Shown: positions 24,369-33,844, counted from the first letter of the stretch. The stretch is DNA of 50,916 nucleotides from Paludibacteraceae bacterium (GCA_017555595.1 JAFZGC010000136.1:1-50916); one strand, 5' to 3'. The notes: a model not told the origin generated them from the letters alone. Program-made: numbers and translations.

Positions 24369-26669
24369 TTACCGCTTTTTTGCGTTGGAACCATAGCCGT
24401 AACCATAGCCATAACCGATATTTTTGGCATTTACGCCATTTAGAACAGTCACGATATTTGGTAAACGCTTTTGCTCATGTACCTGATTGAGGAAGTCAAC
24501 GAGGTCAAAAGTGGTATATCGCGCTCGGCATACATATACCGTCATATCAGCAATTCGGCTTAGTTGGAAGGTGTCACTGACCAACGCTACAGGAGCCGAG
24601 TCAACAATCACATAATCATATCGTTGTCGTAACTCGACAAATAGTTGGTCTAAGCGATCGCTCTGAAGTAACTCATTTGGATTAGGTGGTATGATACCCG
24701 AAGGTAGGATATCTAAATTATTAAACTCGGTAGAAACGACCAGATCATCAACAGCATATGAATCATCTGCCAAATAGCTGGTCAGACAACCTTCAGAAGG
24801 CAAACCTAAATACTGAGCTAACATAGGTTTGCGGATATCCAATCCCACTAATGCCACCTTTTTATTGAGCAATGAAAGAGATATTGCTAAATTAGTCGCC
24901 ACATATGACTTACCTTCGCCATTTACGCTTGACGTAACCAGTATAACTGGATGTTTCGTAAATGATGGCAGCATAAATCCGATATTGGTTCGCAGCGAAC
25001 GGAACAACTCGGCAGACACAGAATTGACGCCCTCTCGCACAGCGACATGTTCACCATGATGATTTTGCACCAAGACTCCACCTACAGGCATTTTGGTTTT
25101 TCGCTCTAATTCCTTTGAATCATCGGACAATCGATTATTGAAGAAATAATATAAATATATTCCCACAAACGGCACACCTAATCCTAATAACACACAAATA
25201 ATAAATATGATTTTCAAACTTGGCTCTAAAGCAGTAGGGTGCATTTGAGGAGTAGCAATAATTTTAGCTGGAGTGACTGTAGAAGCCAGCGTAAGAGCAT
25301 TCTCTTCACGTTTCTCGTACAAATAGAGATACAAACTCTCTTTCAATTGTTTTCTTCGTGCCACTTCAATATATTGACGCTCTTGTCTTGGAATATCAAC
25401 ACGTTGCTGCTCAACGCTCCCAAAACGTTTTTCCAAATCCGCTTTTGAAATAGTCAGTGTATTGTTAACATTGGCAATACTAATGATAATATTCTCTCGC
25501 AAGATGGCCAATTGTGTGGTCATATTTGTAATGACAGGGTTTTCATTAGAAGCCGTTCGCTGAACTCTTAGTTTTCTCATTATCAAATGATTGTACTCAT
25601 TAACAAGTGAAACAATGGTAGCATCAGCAATACCTAAATTAGCGGGAATAAGATTATCAAACTTAGCATCATCACGAACAAAATCAGCGACATAATTAAT
25701 CAAGTTTATTTGCGTTTCTATTTCAGCAGCACGTTTCCTATATTCCGTACTCTCTTGAAGATATAGTCCTGCTTCTCGTTCCAAATTCACAATTCCAAAC
25801 TTTTCTTTGTACTCTTCCACTTCCATTTCCGCATCAAACAACTCTTTCTCAATCAGTCGTAGACGCTCATCAATAAACGCAGCCGTATTGCTTGCCATGA
25901 TATTCTTATCCAGCACAGCATCAATATTATATAGTTCTATTTCTCGATTGATAAAATCAATCGCTAAACTAGGCATATCTGTAGTAGTAGAGATGTCTAT
26001 AACATTAGACTCCTTTTTGATTGCTTCTGCCGTGATCATACGGTTGTACATATCCACAGCAGGCAAGATAGGCAAGGTGGTTATATTATATCTATCCCCT
26101 CTCTCCAATTCGGTGTGTAGGGTAAAATGAATATCGCCTGCACACGTATTGAATGGCTGAGTAAGATCAGTTACTCTATGGCTACTAAAATTCCACAAAC
26201 CATATCGCACACGCACCAAATAATCATTCTTCCGTACGCGCAACGATATCTTTACAAAACGTTTTGTAGTATCCAAAAACATCTCGGGGTACTCTACCGT
26301 TAAATCACGTGAAGGATATTGCCCTATCCAACGTAGGTTTTTCTTCTTATAATAACGGCTCTGCAGGTCTAAATCGTGTACCACTTGCGTCATTATATCG
26401 CGTGAAGTTAGGATGGCTATCTCATCCGCTGTTTGCTTCATACCTCCCATACCCATGACTTGCAACATCTCCACCTTCTCCAAAGGCGATTCTGAGTCAT
26501 GTGAACGAAGCATGATTCGAGCATTGACCGCATATTCAGGAGTAGTAGAGAAATAGTTATATATCCCCAGTAACCCAAAGACGAAGCAACTGATTAGGAA
26601 CCAATACCAATTTTTTAACAAACGATTCAACCATAGACGAATATCTATTACCAATGTATCTTGTGCCAT
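24369..26669 (-). CDS. Exopolysaccharide tyrosine autokinase (Wzc/BY-kinase)
   Basis: The N-terminal Wzz domain has a membrane helix at about 20-40 and a second at about 500-520, with a long periplasmic coiled coil between. The cytoplasmic BY-kinase domain shows Walker A (SSVNGEGKSYVATNLA, near 580-595), Walker A' (LVGLDIRKPMLAQYLG) and Walker B (YVIVDSAPVALVSD). The C terminus GYGYGYGYG is the tyrosine cluster for autophosphorylation, coded by a 6-bp repeat. Such proteins control chain length and export of capsule or exopolysaccharide together with the Wza-like lipoprotein encoded 44 bp upstream. No glycosyltransferase cluster is visible here. Confidence 0.93.
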   Translation of the reverse strand: MAQDTLVIDIRLWLNRLLKNWYWFLISCFVFGLLGIYNYFSTTPEYAVNARIMLRSHDSESPLEKVEMLQVMGMGGMKQTADEIAILTSRDIMTQVVHDLDLQSRYYKKKNLRWIGQYPSRDLTVEYPEMFLDTTKRFVKISLRVRKNDYLVRVRYGLWNFSSHRVTDLTQPFNTCAGDIHFTLHTELERGDRYNITTLPILPAVDMYNRMITAEAIKKESNVIDISTTTDMPSLAIDFINREIELYNIDAVLDKNIMASNTAAFIDERLRLIEKELFDAEMEVEEYKEKFGIVNLEREAGLYLQESTEYRKRAAEIETQINLINYVADFVRDDAKFDNLIPANLGIADATIVSLVNEYNHLIMRKLRVQRTASNENPVITNMTTQLAILRENIIISIANVNNTLTISKADLEKRFGSVEQQRVDIPRQERQYIEVARRKQLKESLYLYLYEKREENALTLASTVTPAKIIATPQMHPTALEPSLKIIFIICVLLGLGVPFVGIYLYYFFNNRLSDDSKELERKTKMPVGGVLVQNHHGEHVAVREGVNSVSAELFRSLRTNIGFMLPSFTKHPVILVTSSVNGEGKSYVATNLAISLSLLNKKVALVGLDIRKPMLAQYLGLPSEGCLTSYLADDSYAVDDLVVSTEFNNLDILPSGIIPPNPNELLQSDRLDQLFVELRQRYDYVIVDSAPVALVSDTFQLSRIADMTVYVCRARYTTFDLVDFLNQVHEQKRLPNIVTVLNGVNAKNIGYGYGYGYGSNAKKR

Positions 26670-26713
26670 AAATTTTATTTTGGAATCTTATATTTTGCGA
26701 ATTACTGTTTATT

Positions 26714-27511
26714 TTATTTGGTAGCAGACAAAACAGAAACTATCACTGTTGCAGCACTTGACACTGTCCCTATCATACTGAGCCATAGACTAATTGATTG
26801 GTTGTTCGTAGAGCGTGCAGAGTTAGGCTCTACCACTACCACATCGTTTTGTTGAAGATAAAAATATGGCGACTTAAATACCTCGTCGGTGGTTAAATCT
26901 AAGCGAGCAAATTCCATCTTTCCATTGTTATCCCGCGCTATTAACACATTATCTCTTTTTCCGTACTCAGTAAGGTCACCAGCCGCTCCCAATGCTTCTA
27001 ACAAGGTCATCCGTCCATTATTTAACGAATAAGAACCTGGATTCTTCACTTCACCCAACACAGTAACTTGTGCGTTCAAGAAGCGCACAGTGACAATAGG
27101 ATCCACAAGTTGACCTTTTAGTCGCTCTTGTATTAAATTAACAACTTCTGATTGTGCTAAGCCTGCAACATGCAGTTTACCTAAAATAGGGAAGTTTATA
27201 TCACCCTGTCCATCCACCGTATAATATTGATAAGAAGACATAGTAGGCACTTCTGCACTAACAGGATTAGTATGAGGCGCTGTAGGTAGATTATACGGCA
27301 ATACAGCCTCAAGATCCAAAGCAGTCACCATAATAATCAACGCATCATTTATTTTCACGCGAGGTTCAGGCTGCGGATGTGTGTACTTATTGATTTCGGC
27401 TGCACTTTCAGCTGTAATAGGCTGGAAATAAGCCAATTGTTTACGAGAAACGCAGGAACACATAAGCGCAACTAGCGTTAATAAATAAATAACTTTTCTC
27501 TTAAAAAACAT
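26714..27511 (-). CDS. Polysaccharide export outer-membrane lipoprotein (Wza/BexD-like)
   Basis: ATG 27511 gives the lipoprotein signal MFFKRKVIYLLTLVALMCSC (Cys20). Next come the polysaccharide-export domain (RVKINDALIIMVTALD, near 54-69; GQGDINFPILGKLHVAGL) and an SLBB domain (VTVLGEVKNPGSYSL, then LTEYGKRDNVLIAR). A C-terminal hydrophobic segment (LWLSMIGTVSSAATVIVSVLSA) replaces the amphipathic helix of Wza and is usual in Bacteroidota homologues. It heads the operon with the tyrosine autokinase. Confidence 0.92.
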   Translation of the reverse strand: MFFKRKVIYLLTLVALMCSCVSRKQLAYFQPITAESAAEINKYTHPQPEPRVKINDALIIMVTALDLEAVLPYNLPTAPHTNPVSAEVPTMSSYQYYTVDGQGDINFPILGKLHVAGLAQSEVVNLIQERLKGQLVDPIVTVRFLNAQVTVLGEVKNPGSYSLNNGRMTLLEALGAAGDLTEYGKRDNVLIARDNNGKMEFARLDLTTDEVFKSPYFYLQQNDVVVVEPNSARSTNNQSISLWLSMIGTVSSAATVIVSVLSATK

Positions 27512-27555
27512 ATTTGCTGGTATTAATGATTCTACTTCACTCAAAATCGAGCTTG

Positions 27556-27587
27556 CAAAGGTAAGCAAAATTGCTGACATGAGCAAA
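27556..27587 (-). promoter_or_regulatory. Promoter of the polysaccharide export operon
   Basis: Minus-strand TACCTTTG (27563-27556) with TTTG (27587-27584) exactly 20 nt upstream; leader about 40 nt. Confidence 0.8.
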
Positions 27588-27673
27588 TTTTTTAGTAGAA
27601 TTATTATAGTTTATCTTATTTTTACAACAACTTATGCTTATATCATCTTTTTTTGGCAAAAAATCAAAAAACA

Positions 27674-27705
27674 TTTGGTCATGTCAAAAAAAAGCAGTAC
27701 CTTTG
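27674..27705 (+). promoter_or_regulatory. Promoter of rplU-rpmA
   Basis: TACCTTTG (27698-27705) with TTTG (27674-27677) exactly 20 nt upstream. Confidence 0.85.
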
Positions 27706-27711
27706 CACGCT

Positions 27712-27835
27712 TTTCGGCTTTTGGGCTCCCAAGTAGCGCTGCTGAGGGGACGGATGATACCGATTTTAGGTATGGCAACGTCGATGACTTAGTATCTCGC
27801 CTGACCGATGTAACTTATTAAAAACATTTAAGTAA
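27712..27835 (+). promoter_or_regulatory. Structured leader of rplU (possible L21 autoregulatory leader)
   Basis: About 125 nt lie between the promoter and the ATG. The leader contains the near-palindrome AGTAGCGCTGCT and a hairpin with arms ATACC/GGTAT. Ribosomal-protein leaders upstream of rplU are known in several phyla; that this is one is inference. Confidence 0.5.
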
Positions 27836-28153
27836 ATGTACGCAATTGTAGAAATGCAAGGCTTCCAATATCGTGTGGAAGCAGGCAAAAAACTCTTTGT
27901 TAACCGTTTGGCAGCTGAGAAGGGTGCTGAGGTAACATTCGAGAAAGTGCTCCTCGTTGAGAACGAAGGAGAGGTAAAAGTAGGTGCTCCAGTAGTAGAG
28001 GGCGCTAAAGTTGTTTGCGAAGTACTCGACAATGAGTGCCGTGGCGAGAAAGTTCTCGTGTTCCACAAAAAACGTCGCAAAGGATATCGTAAATTGAACG
28101 GCCATCGTCAAGATTTGACCAATCTCGTTGTTAAAGAGATCGTTTTGGCTTAA
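27836..28153 (+). CDS. rplU: 50S ribosomal protein L21
   Basis: The 105-residue protein reads [20 protein letters not shown] at the start and ends with [18 protein letters not shown] followed by TNLVVKEI, both L21 signatures. L21 binds 23S rRNA in the large subunit. It is the first gene of a two-gene operon with rpmA (34-nt gap), the near-universal arrangement. The leader upstream may provide feedback control. Confidence 0.97.
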   Translation: MYAIVEMQGFQYRVEAGKKLFVNRLAAEKGAEVTFEKVLLVENEGEVKVGAPVVEGAKVVCEVLDNECRGEKVLVFHKKRRKGYRKLNGHRQDLTNLVVKEIVLA

Positions 28154-28187
28154 TTGTTTAACCTTTTAAAAGCAAAGTTTAAGAGAA

Positions 28188-28451
28188 ATGGCACATAAGA
28201 AAGGTGTCGGTAGTTCCAAGAACGGCCGTGAATCAGAAAGCAAACGACTTGGTGTAAAAATCTTTGGTGGTCAATTCGCTAAAGCAGGTAACATCATCGT
28301 ACGTCAACGTGGTACAGTACACAACCCAGGCGAGAACATCGGTATGGGTTCTGACCACACTTTGTTCGCTTTGACAGATGGTATCGTAACCTTCCAAAAG
28401 AAGCGTAACAACAAGTCTTACGTATCTATCCAACCTATCGCAGAGGCATAA
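28188..28451 (+). CDS. rpmA: 50S ribosomal protein L27
   Basis: The 87-residue protein shows [23 protein letters not shown] at its start and [21 protein letters not shown] in the middle. The N-terminal tail reaches the peptidyl-transferase centre in E. coli. There is no Firmicutes-type cleavable extension before AHKKG. It follows rplU and is followed by a strong hairpin terminator. Confidence 0.97.
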   Translation: MAHKKGVGSSKNGRESESKRLGVKIFGGQFAKAGNIIVRQRGTVHNPGENIGMGSDHTLFALTDGIVTFQKKRNNKSYVSIQPIAEA

Positions 28452-28494
28452 GAAGGAATAACCTTTGTCTCGGCAAGAGGAATGGTAAAATAAG

Positions 28495-28541
28495 TTTCTC
28501 CTACCGATTGCCTCGGCAGTTGGCAGGAGAAATTTGTTTTT
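28495..28541 (+). terminator. Intrinsic terminator after rpmA (or attenuator before serS)
   Basis: Nested arms TTTCTCCT/AGGAGAAA and CCGATTGC/GCAGTTGG (with G-U pairs) enclose CTCG, followed by TTTGTTTTT. serS starts 42 nt later without a clear promoter in between, so partial read-through is likely needed for serS. Confidence 0.85.
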
Positions 28542-28583
28542 AATAACAACACTACACCATCCTACACAACCCTATACAACCCT

Positions 28584-29936
28584 ATGCTAACACTCAAACA
28601 AATATACGACAACAAAGCAGCCATCATCGCTGGTCTGGAGAAAAAGCATTTTGCCAATGCTGCGGAAACCATCGAGCAAGTAATCGCTCTCGATACTGAT
28701 CGCAAAGCAGCACAACAGAAGAAAGACGCTGCTTCAGCAGAGATGAACAAGATCTCTAAGTCCATCGGCGCACTCATGGCACAAGGCAAAAAGGAGGAGG
28801 CTGAGGCTGCTAAAGCACAAACAGGTGCACTCAAACAAGCTATCCCTGGTTACGAGCAAGAGATGGCTAAAGCAGAAGAGGCGCTCACATCGCTCCTGCT
28901 CACTATCCCTAACGTACCATACGAGCTCGTACCTCAAGGCGCAAGTGCAGAAGACAACCTTGTGGTGAAAATGGGCAACTGGGCTAACCAACCAATGCTC
29001 GACAAACTCGCAGCAGAAGGTACTATCGCCATCCGCGATTGGGATACTGCGACTGACGAACAATTAGCAAACAACGACAAACTCCCTCACTGGGATTTAG
29101 CGAAGAAATACAATCTCATCGACTTTGATTTAGGTGTAAAAATCTCTGGCGCAGGTTTCCCTGTATATGTAGGTTTAGGCGCACGCCTGCAACGCGCGCT
29201 CATCAACTTCTTCCTTGCGGAGGCAAGTGCAGCAGGTTACACCGAGATCATGCCACCAACTGTAGTAAACGAAGCTAGTGGTTATGGTACAGGTCAATTG
29301 CCTGACAAAGAGGGACAAATGTACCATTGTCAATTAGACAACCTCTATCTTATCCCTACCGCTGAGGTTCCTGTTACCAATATCTACCGCGATGTGATTC
29401 TTGAGGAAGCACAACTCCCAATCAAGAACTGCGCTTACACCCAATGCTTCCGTCGCGAGGCTGGCTCATATGGCAAAGATGTACGTGGACTCAACCGCTT
29501 GCATGAGTTTAGCAAGGTGGAGATTGTGCGTATCGACACACCTGAACACTCCGACGAGAGTCACAAAGAGATGCTTGAGCACGTAGAAGGTTTGCTCAAG
29601 AAACTTGAGCTTCCATACCGCGTTCTCCGCTTGAGCGGTGGCGACATGTCATTTACTGCAGCACTATGCTACGATTTTGAAGTATATTCAGAAGCACAGC
29701 ACCGCTGGTTGGAGGTATCTTCTACATCGAACTTCGACACCTACCAAGCTAATCGTTTGCACTGCCGTTACCGCCGTACAGAAGATAAGAAAGTCACATT
29801 GGCTCACACTCTCAACGGCTCAGCATTGGCATTGCCACGTATCGTGGCTGCCCTCTTGGAGAACAACCAAACCCCAGAAGGCATCCGCATCCCTGCTGCA
29901 TTGCAACCATACATGGGTTGCGATATGATTAAGTAA
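28584..29936 (+). CDS. serS: Seryl-tRNA synthetase
   Basis: This class II synthetase charges tRNA-Ser. The N-terminal antiparallel coiled-coil arm spans about residues 25-105 (Ala/Lys/Glu-rich). The catalytic core shows motif 2 (CFRREAGSYGKDVRGLNRLHEF, about 287-308) and motif 3 (NGSALALPRIVAALLENNQ, about 411-429). At 450 residues it is slightly long for the family. The short spacer before the ATG holds a degenerate 10-bp repeat (CCTACACAAC, CCTATACAAC). Confidence 0.96.
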   Translation: MLTLKQIYDNKAAIIAGLEKKHFANAAETIEQVIALDTDRKAAQQKKDAASAEMNKISKSIGALMAQGKKEEAEAAKAQTGALKQAIPGYEQEMAKAEEALTSLLLTIPNVPYELVPQGASAEDNLVVKMGNWANQPMLDKLAAEGTIAIRDWDTATDEQLANNDKLPHWDLAKKYNLIDFDLGVKISGAGFPVYVGLGARLQRALINFFLAEASAAGYTEIMPPTVVNEASGYGTGQLPDKEGQMYHCQLDNLYLIPTAEVPVTNIYRDVILEEAQLPIKNCAYTQCFRREAGSYGKDVRGLNRLHEFSKVEIVRIDTPEHSDESHKEMLEHVEGLLKKLELPYRVLRLSGGDMSFTAALCYDFEVYSEAQHRWLEVSSTSNFDTYQANRLHCRYRRTEDKKVTLAHTLNGSALALPRIVAALLENNQTPEGIRIPAALQPYMGCDMIK

Positions 29937-29965
29937 GAGTTTACTCATCATACATAGAACATGAA

Positions 29966-29999
29966 CGAGGATATATGAAAAAGTATATCCTCGTTTTTT
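29966..29999 (+). terminator. Intrinsic terminator of serS
   Basis: A perfect 10-bp stem CGAGGATATA/TATATCCTCG with an 8-nt loop, followed by six T. Confidence 0.92.
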
Positions 30000-30029
30000 A
30001 TTTACTAATGTATTTATGAAAGTATATGA

Positions 30030-30084
30030 ATAACCTACTAATCACCTATTAATAACCTACTAATAACCTACTAATAACCTACTA
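30030..30084. repeat. 11-bp tandem repeat array, 5 units
   Basis: Exactly five units of ATAACCTACTA; four are identical and the second (ATCACCTATTA) differs at two positions. The reverse complement (TAGTAGGTTAT) shares GGTTAT with the array at 2986-3040. It starts 31 nt after the serS terminator. Confidence 0.9.
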
Positions 30085-30176
30085 TCATAAAGGAATCACA
30101 AAGGTAGTAGAAAGGATGTGGTATGAGAAAGAAAAAGATAAAAGAGAAAGAAAAACAATAAAAATACCATCCAAAT

Positions 30177-30207
30177 TTTGTCAAATCAACAAAAAGTTGT
30201 ACCTTTG
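30177..30207 (+). promoter_or_regulatory. Promoter of the lipoprotein gene at 30239
   Basis: TTTG (30177-30180), 19 nt, TACCTTTG (30200-30207); leader about 25 nt. Confidence 0.8.
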
Positions 30208-30238
30208 TCGTGGAAAAAGAAATTTTAATTATATAGTT

Positions 30239-30784
30239 ATGAAAAACGCTCTATATCTCCTTTTAATATTTTTTACAACGAGTTGTACAATACAGAACTC
30301 TTACCAGATTGCACCGACCCGAGTATATGCAAAATCGTCCATAGCAAAATATTCTTATGCGCACATATTACCTACTAACACAATCACTACGGGTAATATG
30401 AAAGTGTCTACATCACATTTTCCTACTTCCATCGGTTGGATGAACCACGTAGAAGGAAATGGATTAACTGAAAGTGTAAGTCCTTCTGATGTAATTGCTG
30501 GTTTTCTTATGAGAAAAGGTTATGCTATTGTATCTAAATTAGATAGTGCACACACAAAGAAAACACTAGAAATAAGTTATGGAGATTGCGGTTGTAAGCA
30601 TATGCATTCGTCATATTATAAAACCGTGATCATACAATTTAGAGATAGTCATACGAATGAACTAATAGCTTCAATTGAGTCAGAAGCAATGGGTAAGAGT
30701 GAAGCTAGTGCTACTGAAAATGCGATTGAAACGGCATTAAAGATTTTATTCAAAAAAGCTGAGCCATGGTTTCAAAACAACTAA
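30239..30784 (+). CDS. Putative lipoprotein of unknown function
   Basis: ATG 30239 lies just after the promoter and gives the signal MKNALYLLLIFFTTSC (Cys16). The mature part (about 165 residues) includes SPSDVIAGFLMRKGYAIVSKLD and a C-terminal alternating helix (SEASATENAIETALKILF). This pattern, strand plus variable region plus a helix rich in Ala, recalls periplasmic lipoproteins of the CsgG/TolB-N or DUF4136 type, but I cannot assign a family. A CGC motif (GDCGCKHMHSS) could bind metal. It stands alone, convergent with polA. Confidence 0.75.
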   Translation: MKNALYLLLIFFTTSCTIQNSYQIAPTRVYAKSSIAKYSYAHILPTNTITTGNMKVSTSHFPTSIGWMNHVEGNGLTESVSPSDVIAGFLMRKGYAIVSKLDSAHTKKTLEISYGDCGCKHMHSSYYKTVIIQFRDSHTNELIASIESEAMGKSEASATENAIETALKILFKKAEPWFQNN

Positions 30785-30811
30785 AATATTGAATAATGCA
30801 ATCTATTAACA

Positions 30812-33145
30812 TTAATGAGCTTCTAACCAATTCTTTCCTATACCGCAGTCAGCAATAAGCGGAACGGTGAGATGGACGACATTCTGCATCTCATTAATCA
30901 CGATCTCACGCACCTGATCAATCTCATTCTCAGGCACATTAAAGTTCAACTCATCGTGTACCTGCATAATCATTTGTGCTTTTAGTCCCTCTTCTTTCAA
31001 GCGACGGTAAATAGTAACCATCGCCATCTTAATAATATCCGCAGCCGTACCCTGAATAGGAGAATTAACCGCATTACGTTCAGCAAACGAGCGAACAGTA
31101 GCATTATGCGAAACAATATCAGGAAGATAACGCTTACGCCCAAAAAGAGTAACAGCATAACCTTGCTGACGCGCTAACTCCTTTTGGCGTTCAATATAGT
31201 CTATCACGCCAGGGAAAGCTGCAAAATATCCATCAATAAGTGCCTTCGCCTCAGAGCGAGAGCAGTCTAACTGCTGTGCCAAACCAAAAGCAGATATACC
31301 ATAGATAATGCCGAAATTAGCAGTTTTGGCTTGTCGGCGTTGGTCTTTGGTCACTTGCTCTATAGGTACATTGAAAATCTTTGCAGCCGTAGCAGCGTGG
31401 ATATCCTGCCCCGAACGAAAAGCCTCTACCAAATGTGGGTCTTGCGAGAAGTGTGCCATCAAACGTAGTTCTATCTGCGAGTAATCAGCAGAAAGGAACA
31501 CGCACCCATCATCTGGAATCACCGCTTGGCGAATGAGTTGCCCACGTTCAGATCGAATAGGGAGATTCTGAAGATTGGGGTTAGAAGAAGACAATCGACC
31601 TGTAGCCGTAACCGTCTGATTGTATGTGGTATGTATCTTTCCCGTCGCAGGATTGATATAGGTTGGCAATGCGGAAATATAAGTAGAAATCAGTTTCTTC
31701 AACTCACGATAGTCCAATATCAGTCCTACTACCTCGTGCTTACCCTTCAAACCTAATAACACCTCCTCCGAAGTGGAATACTGTCCCGTCTTTGACTTCT
31801 TCGCTTTCGCATCAAGTTTTAACTGATCAAAAAGCACCTCGCCCACTTGTTTAGGAGAATTAACATTAAAAGTAACTCCCGCAGCAACATATATCTCTTG
31901 CTCAAGGGTTGCTAATTCCTTGCTAAGTTGCTCCTCTGCTTTCTTGAGCATTACTACATCAACTCTCACACCCGCCTTCTCTATCTCACGGAGAATAGCA
32001 GCAAGTGGAAGTTCGACCTCTTGGTAGAGATTCCACAAAGCAGAGTCCGCTTTCAGCGCGTCCCATTGGATAGGTAAAGAAGGATTATATGCAACTTCTG
32101 GATTAAGTAGATAACTCACCAAACGTCCCTCTAACGATTCTTGTGGAGTATCCTCTATATCAGCACCTTGAACATTCGTTGGAGTCGTTTGAGTATCCGT
32201 ATTAAAAGCAGCAAATAAATCTAAAGTAGCCTCCTGCTTCTTAGCTTTTTTTGTTGGAGTTGCACTCGCAACTTTCGCAAGCTCCATAGGTGCTTGCTTC
32301 AACAATGAGTTAAACTCAAGTTCACGATACAATGGTGCCAGTTTGTCCCAGTCTTTATCTTGACATACCAATGCCTGCGCATCAAACTCCATAGGGACAT
32401 CCGTCTTAATCGTTGCCAAAAAACGTGAGAAGCGAATATCTTCCACCTGCTCTTGCACCTTGCGTTGTAACGCACCTTTGAGTTGGTCGGTGTTGGCAAG
32501 CAGATTCTCAATCGAACCAAATTGCTGGAGCAATTGTACAGCAGTCTTCTCCCCCACTCCTTTACAACCTGGTATATTATCGCTACTATCGCCCATCAAT
32601 CCCAACAAATCAATCACTTGCGACTGATGCTCCAAACCATATTTCTCACACACCTCGTGAGGTCCCAATTTCTCGAAGCCACCTGTATGACGAGGACGAA
32701 ACATGAAAATATGTTCGGTCACCAACTGACCGTAGTCTTTATCTGGCGTAGCCATATAGACTTCAAACCCTTCTTTCTCTGCCTTATACGCCAAAGTGCC
32801 TATCACATCATCTGCTTCATAACCAGCCACTTCCAACACAGGGATATTCATAGCGTCTAACAATTGCTTTATGCGTGGCACTGCCCAACGAATATCTTCG
32901 GGTGTTTCTTGTCGTTGTGCCTTATACTGTTCAAACGCTTCATGACGGAAAGTAGGACCAGCAGGATCAAACGCCACTGCCATATGCGTGGGTTTGACAC
33001 GCTTAATAAGGTCATCCAGTGTTACTACAAAACCAAAAACAGCTGACGTATTCTCGCCACGCGAATTCATACGTGGAGCTCGGATGAAAGCATAATATGC
33101 GCGATAAATCATCGCGTAGGCATCTATGAGCAACAGAGTTTTCAA
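30812..33145 (-). CDS. polA: DNA polymerase I, lacking most of the 3'-5' exonuclease domain
   Basis: Residues 1-290 are the 5' nuclease (LLIDAYAMIYRAYYAF; YEADDVIGTLA; LMGDSSDNIPGCKGVGEKTA). Polymerase motif A DYSQIELRLMAHF lies near 550, motif B RRQAKTANFGIIYG near 600 and motif C QVHDELNF near 729. Between nuclease and polymerase only about 60-70 residues remain, a Lys/Thr/Gln-rich linker plus LVSYLLNPEVAYN, where E. coli Pol I has about 190 residues of exonuclease; the acidic exonuclease motifs are not visible. Total 777 residues against ~930. The start that aligns with the family is a TTG at 33145. Role: Okazaki-fragment processing and repair synthesis. Confidence 0.93.
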   Translation of the reverse strand: MKTLLLIDAYAMIYRAYYAFIRAPRMNSRGENTSAVFGFVVTLDDLIKRVKPTHMAVAFDPAGPTFRHEAFEQYKAQRQETPEDIRWAVPRIKQLLDAMNIPVLEVAGYEADDVIGTLAYKAEKEGFEVYMATPDKDYGQLVTEHIFMFRPRHTGGFEKLGPHEVCEKYGLEHQSQVIDLLGLMGDSSDNIPGCKGVGEKTAVQLLQQFGSIENLLANTDQLKGALQRKVQEQVEDIRFSRFLATIKTDVPMEFDAQALVCQDKDWDKLAPLYRELEFNSLLKQAPMELAKVASATPTKKAKKQEATLDLFAAFNTDTQTTPTNVQGADIEDTPQESLEGRLVSYLLNPEVAYNPSLPIQWDALKADSALWNLYQEVELPLAAILREIEKAGVRVDVVMLKKAEEQLSKELATLEQEIYVAAGVTFNVNSPKQVGEVLFDQLKLDAKAKKSKTGQYSTSEEVLLGLKGKHEVVGLILDYRELKKLISTYISALPTYINPATGKIHTTYNQTVTATGRLSSSNPNLQNLPIRSERGQLIRQAVIPDDGCVFLSADYSQIELRLMAHFSQDPHLVEAFRSGQDIHAATAAKIFNVPIEQVTKDQRRQAKTANFGIIYGISAFGLAQQLDCSRSEAKALIDGYFAAFPGVIDYIERQKELARQQGYAVTLFGRKRYLPDIVSHNATVRSFAERNAVNSPIQGTAADIIKMAMVTIYRRLKEEGLKAQMIMQVHDELNFNVPENEIDQVREIVINEMQNVVHLTVPLIADCGIGKNWLEAH

Positions 33146-33181
33146 AGTAGAAAGAGTTTTAAGAGTTCTAAATAAGGTGTT

Positions 33182-33844
33182 TTACCAAGCAATAGGAGCC
33201 AATCCGTGTTGCTGGAGATAATGATTCGCTTGAGAGAAGTGTCCGCATCCTATAAACCCACGATAAGCACTGAGCGGACTAGGATGTACAGCCGTCAGTA
33301 CCAAATGGCGTTTGCGATCAATAAACTGTCCTTTGCGCTGCGCATAACTCCCCCAAAGCATAAAGACAATATTCTCTCGCTGATTATTCAGTGCTTGTAT
33401 CGCCGCATCGGTCAGTTCTTCCCAACCTTTACCCTGATGACTTCCTGCCTTGTGAGCCTCTACGGTTAGCGTAGCATTGAGCAAAAGGACTCCTTGTTCC
33501 GCCCAATGCGTCAGATTACCAGAAGAAGGGATTGGCTTACCCAAATCACGATGTAACTCCTTGTAGATATTCTCCAACGAGGGAGGTATCTTCACACCAT
33601 CTTGAACCGAAAAGCATAGCCCATGTGCTTGATTAACATCATGATACGGATCTTGACCAATAATCACCACACGCACATTGTCAAAAGGACAAAGGTCAAA
33701 GGCACGAAAGATATGCTTTGCAGGGGGGAAACATTGTTGCGTAGCGTAAGCACGGCGCACAAAATCGGTCAGCAACTCGAAATACGGCTTATCGAACTCG
33801 GGTTGCAACACCTCTCGCCAGCTTTCATCAATACGAACTTGCAT
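33182..33844 (-). CDS. ung: Uracil-DNA glycosylase (family 1)
   Basis: This enzyme removes uracil from DNA. It shows the catalytic water-activating loop GQDPYHDVNQAHGLCFSV (about 62-79), LLNATLTVEAHKAGSHQGKGWEEL, FMLWGSYAQ and the minor-groove loop HPSPLSAYRGFIGCGHFSQAN (about 187-207). 220 residues is normal. It follows queA by 27 bp and precedes polA by 36 bp, so uracil excision and repair synthesis genes are probably transcribed together. Confidence 0.96.
   Translation of the reverse strand: MQVRIDESWREVLQPEFDKPYFELLTDFVRRAYATQQCFPPAKHIFRAFDLCPFDNVRVVIIGQDPYHDVNQAHGLCFSVQDGVKIPPSLENIYKELHRDLGKPIPSSGNLTHWAEQGVLLLNATLTVEAHKAGSHQGKGWEELTDAAIQALNNQRENIVFMLWGSYAQRKGQFIDRKRHLVLTAVHPSPLSAYRGFIGCGHFSQANHYLQQHGLAPIAW

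Larger units (their letters stand above)
27512..27835. other. Divergent spacer between polysaccharide export operon and rplU
   Basis: It contains two divergent promoters and the rplU leader. A short reading frame from 27579 crosses the rplU promoter and is not considered a gene. Confidence 0.7.
29937..30238. other. Intergenic region between serS and a lipoprotein gene
   Basis: It holds the serS terminator, the 11-bp array at 30030-30084 and the lipoprotein promoter (TTTG 30177-30180, 19 nt, TACCTTTG 30200-30207). Confidence 0.8.

Noticed and set aside
27579..27821. 80-codon frame before rplU
   Set aside because: It crosses the rplU promoter and leader and ends just before the gene; the hydrophobic look comes from A/T-rich promoter DNA.
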